A stretch of 64,000 nucleotides of DNA from Chamaecrista fasciculata (lineage: Eukaryota; Streptophyta; Magnoliopsida; Fabales; Fabaceae). The number at the start of each line of letters is the position of its first letter. Position 1 is the stretch's first letter. Position numbers and translations under genes: made by a program. Positions 61,148 through 64,000 of this stretch are shown piece by piece. Location of the stretch: positions 42,707 through 106,706 of the forward strand of contig QANZ01019064.1 in NCBI GenBank assembly GCA_003254925.1. The letters run 5' to 3'. A model generated the notes under the pieces. That model saw only the letters and a list, made by a program, of their open reading frames with translations. It had not been told where the DNA came from and searched no databases.

Positions 61148-62662
61148 CAGAGTGGAAAAAACCGGACCGGACCGGGCGGTCCGACCGGCGAACCGGCGAA
61201 CCGGACCCCAGGCCGGTCCGGAGAATGTAAAATACCGGAATGCAATCGAACCGGCGAGTCACCGGTTCAACTCGCCGGTTCGATTGCATACCGGTGAACC
61301 GTGAACCGGTTTCAACCGGTTCACACTTAAAGAAAAAAAAAACCCAAAATTTCTGATGCCCCCTTCGCCGCTCTCATCTCCATTTTCGACCTCGACGTTC
61401 TGTTCCTTCAACCTTCGTTGTTCTCGTCGTTCTCTTCCTTCATCCTTCGCCGTTGTCTTCGTCTGTGGCTGCTCCTCCGTGGGTTCGTGAGTTCGTGGCT
61501 TCGTCGTTCTTCGTCTTCGGCAGTTCGCTCCGTTCGTCGTCTTCATATCTTCCTTGCGGCTTCATCTTCATCTCTTCCTTGCTGCTTCGTGGTTCTTCGA
61601 CGAGATAGAGAAAGGTGAGAGGAGACAGAGAAGAGAGTGAGATTAAGAGGAGATAGAGAAGGAGTGAGATTTAACTTTTAGGAGAAATATGAATGAGAAA
61701 GGTGGGAGGCGGAGGAGGCTAGAGGAAGAAACAAATTAGGTTTAGGGTTTTCTTTATTTGGCCCACAAAAAGCCCAAAGCCAAACAAATAAACAAAAGAA
61801 TTGGTAATTACTAATTAGCTTGTTTAACTTTTGATATTTGAAATTGTAGCCACTGGCGATAACGGCTGTTTAGCCATGATATTCATTATTATTCATTATT
61901 ATTCATTATTAAATAAACAAAAGAATAGGTAATTAGCTTGTTTAGTGTTTAAATTTTATATAGTATAACTTAAATATTTGACACTTCTTATATTATATCG
62001 CTCCACCCCTTTCTGGTCGTCCATGTCTAAAACTATAGTCTATGAAATTAAAAATAAGAGAAAATTTACTATTTGGTCTCTCTTTCTTTACTAAGTTAAC
62101 AATTTACTCCCTTATTTATTCTACATACATACTATATTATATGGTTCTACTCGGTCAAAATTATTAAATTAAAAAAAAAAATCACACTTTTCTCTAGCTT
62201 CCATTCTCTTACTCAAAACAAGTTACTTTTGATTTTCATTAATATTTTAAACTCCATAAAGAAAATGGTAAATTACACTTTGGTACTCTATAGTTTGGTC
62301 ATATTTCACTTTAGTACTCGATGATTTAAAAAATGACACTTTGGTACCTTGTGATATTCTCTCTTAACAAATTATTTTTAAATAATTTTATATTTTACAT
62401 ACATATTTGCGTGCCTGTTAGGGCACGTAATGCCTCTAGTATTATATATGATAGACTTATGCTTATGATTAATTTTTACTTATATTTAAATTTAAATTAT
62501 TGTAAGATATTAATGTGTATTTAATGAATATGTATATTTGAAAATGTATTTTTTAAGTAAACCGGCTCAACCGGTTGAACCAGTGACCCAGCGGTTGAAC
62601 CATTGAACCAGTGACCCGAGCCCTTCGCCGGGTCAATGGCCGGTCCGGTTTTTTGCACTATG
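61148..62662. mobile_element. Non-autonomous hAT-type DNA transposon
   Basis: Ends are CAGAGTGGAAAAAACCGGAC and, inverted, CATAGTGCAAAAAACCGGAC, differing at two positions, followed by many ccggttc / gaaccgg words at both ends. The flanking 8-mer atttcaac is perfect on both sides (61140-61147 and 62663-62670), the hAT signature. The 1,515-bp interior has no transposase frame. About 61355-61620 is a GC-rich, C/T-rich segment unlike the rest and could be a captured gene leader. A one-ended copy of the 37612 MITE family (ggtaaattacactttggtac) lies inside at about 62267-62345. Confidence 0.88.
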
Positions 62663-62670
62663 ATTTCAAC

Positions 62671-64000
62671 TGATTCTGACTAGGTAAACTACCAAAGTAC
62701 ATGAACCTGACTTGAAATCATTATTATTTTCTTTGAAACTTCTTGGTTTGCAAAATTACTTCTCCCCCATCCCTACTGTGATAACATATATATATGTATG
62801 TATGCTAACAATTTATCAAATTTTGAGTTTTGAGTGATTGAAATTTGAAAGGAATGATTTAATTAATTAACACGTCCATAAAAACTCCATTTGACAGGTT
62901 AAATTTCAAATTTCAGAAGGGTGTTTATTTGATCCAAGTTAAAGAAGGTTGTAATTAGTGTTATCATAAAGAAAAAGTATTCAATACTACTAGCTAAACG
63001 TTTAAATGAGAAAAATTTGTGTATATATATATATATATATAATAAAACCATATATACAAGATGTGTACTGTCTTCATTGAAAATTTTATTTGAAAAGATC
63101 ATTATGCATGGGGATGAAAACTCAATGGGAACAAAATAGACGACAATCGTCTGACGAATTGGAATTGAACTTTAATTTCTTTAACTACATAAAAAATAAC
63201 AAATGTATTTTTTATTGGTCTGTGAATGTTTTGTTTCTGTTTTACGGGTAAAAGATACGCTGGGATGAACTGTGTTTGAATGAGACACACGGATTAGAAA
63301 TAATTAACTGGCGTGTACTAGATATTAGGGTCCCACCACTAATCGTAAGAAAAAATAAAAGGACTAATTAGTTCATGAATCTTCCCATTTTCAGTTCAGT
63401 TATTTATTTGTTTTTGGTCTCGTTTGTTTGGCCAGCTTAAAATACAATGAATTGACTTGTAATAGCTTTGTACATTAAAATAAGTTATTTTTCCCACGTA
63501 AAGTGATCTTGATGTACGTACAAAAGATATTTTGTCTTTTACCAACGCATCTATTATTGTTGTCTTTTATTTTAGGGTAAAATACAAGAAAAGTACTTGT
63601 GGTTTGGCCTAATCTCACTTTTATGACGTGTGGTTTCAAAAGTTGCACATAAGGTACGTGTGTGTTTCGCCGTTAAACAGAAGCAGTACTTGTGTAATTT
63701 TCTGTTAAAGAAAGAGTTGTTTTGCTATTTTGGCCAAATTTGGGGGGCAAAAAAGTAATTCTGATGCAAGGAGAAAGAGGCTAGATCCATAGTATTGCCC
63801 AAAAACATTTAAATTCTTTCAAAACAGTCCCTAAAACTCAAAAGTTCTAGAAATAGAGATTTTTGAAGAAAAAAAATTATATTGTTGGATTCATTGAAAA
63901 TAGTAGGTTCCAAATATATATTTTCCTTTCAAAAATATTATATCTATAATTTATTATTTCTTACTCAAAAGTGTCTTATAATAAAATTAAAATGAAACAC
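62671..64000. other. Intergenic, no gene seen; possible partial MITE
   Basis: AT-rich with (TA)n at about 63022-63040. From about 63576 (gggtaaaatacaagaaaagt .. acttgtggtttggcc) the sequence resembles one arm of the foldback families seen at 1375 and 37612. The other arm would lie beyond the window or is lost. Confidence 0.4.

Noticed and set aside
61259-61546. 95-codon frame rich in Arg, Glu and Lys inside the hAT element
   Set aside because: It lies opposite C/T-rich sequence, contains parts of the terminal repeat words, and has no recognisable domain.

Overview
This window is nuclear DNA from a dicot plant. Introns have GT..AG borders and AT-rich interiors, the proteins are clear homologues of Arabidopsis genes, and about half of the sequence is transposon-derived intergenic DNA. 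The SINE and several dispersed repeats look to me like those of legumes, possibly peanut-like, but that is recalled similarity and was not tested. An assembly gap (25375-26212) and a single unresolved base (43364) show that this is draft assembly.

Layout: 1-1138, 5' part of a mitochondrial P-type PPR gene (minus, runs off the left edge). 3017-10791, a 25-exon TOPLESS-related corepressor of the TPR2/TPR3 kind (minus). 11500-20700, a transposon-rich desert: a complete TRIM retrotransposon, diverged direct repeats, a decayed LINE, small foldback elements and a 2-kb array of hairpin-forming 34-35 bp units. 21488-22636, a J-domain protein (minus). 22900-29800, more repeats, the gap, a solo LTR carrying a SINE, and a speculative two-exon microprotein gene. 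29824-34263, a class 3 (diacylglycerol-lipase-like) lipase (plus), convergent with 34501-37304, a plastid-targeted GGCT-like protein (minus). 38403-41132, clade-E PP2C (minus). 44035-52779, PX/PH-type phospholipase D zeta in about 20 exons (minus). 53520-54711, a ribosomal protein eL19 pseudogene (minus). 56703-57314, a single-exon glycine-rich protein (plus). 57315-64000, repeats including a 1.5-kb non-autonomous hAT element with perfect 8-bp target duplications.

The genes do not form one pathway. From memory, TPR2, a PP2C, PLD zeta1 and RPL19 lie near each other on Arabidopsis chromosome 3 (At3g16830, At3g16800, At3g16785, At3g16780), and the lipase/GGCT-like pair resembles neighbours At4g16070/At4g16060. 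The window therefore looks like an ancestral dicot gene block enlarged by transposons, with the RPL19 copy decayed. I found no clear new biological system. The best leads are the TRIM/solo-LTR/SINE nest, the hairpin minisatellite, the duplicated exon tail in TPR2, a GC-AG intron in the lipase, and the candidate spliced microprotein.
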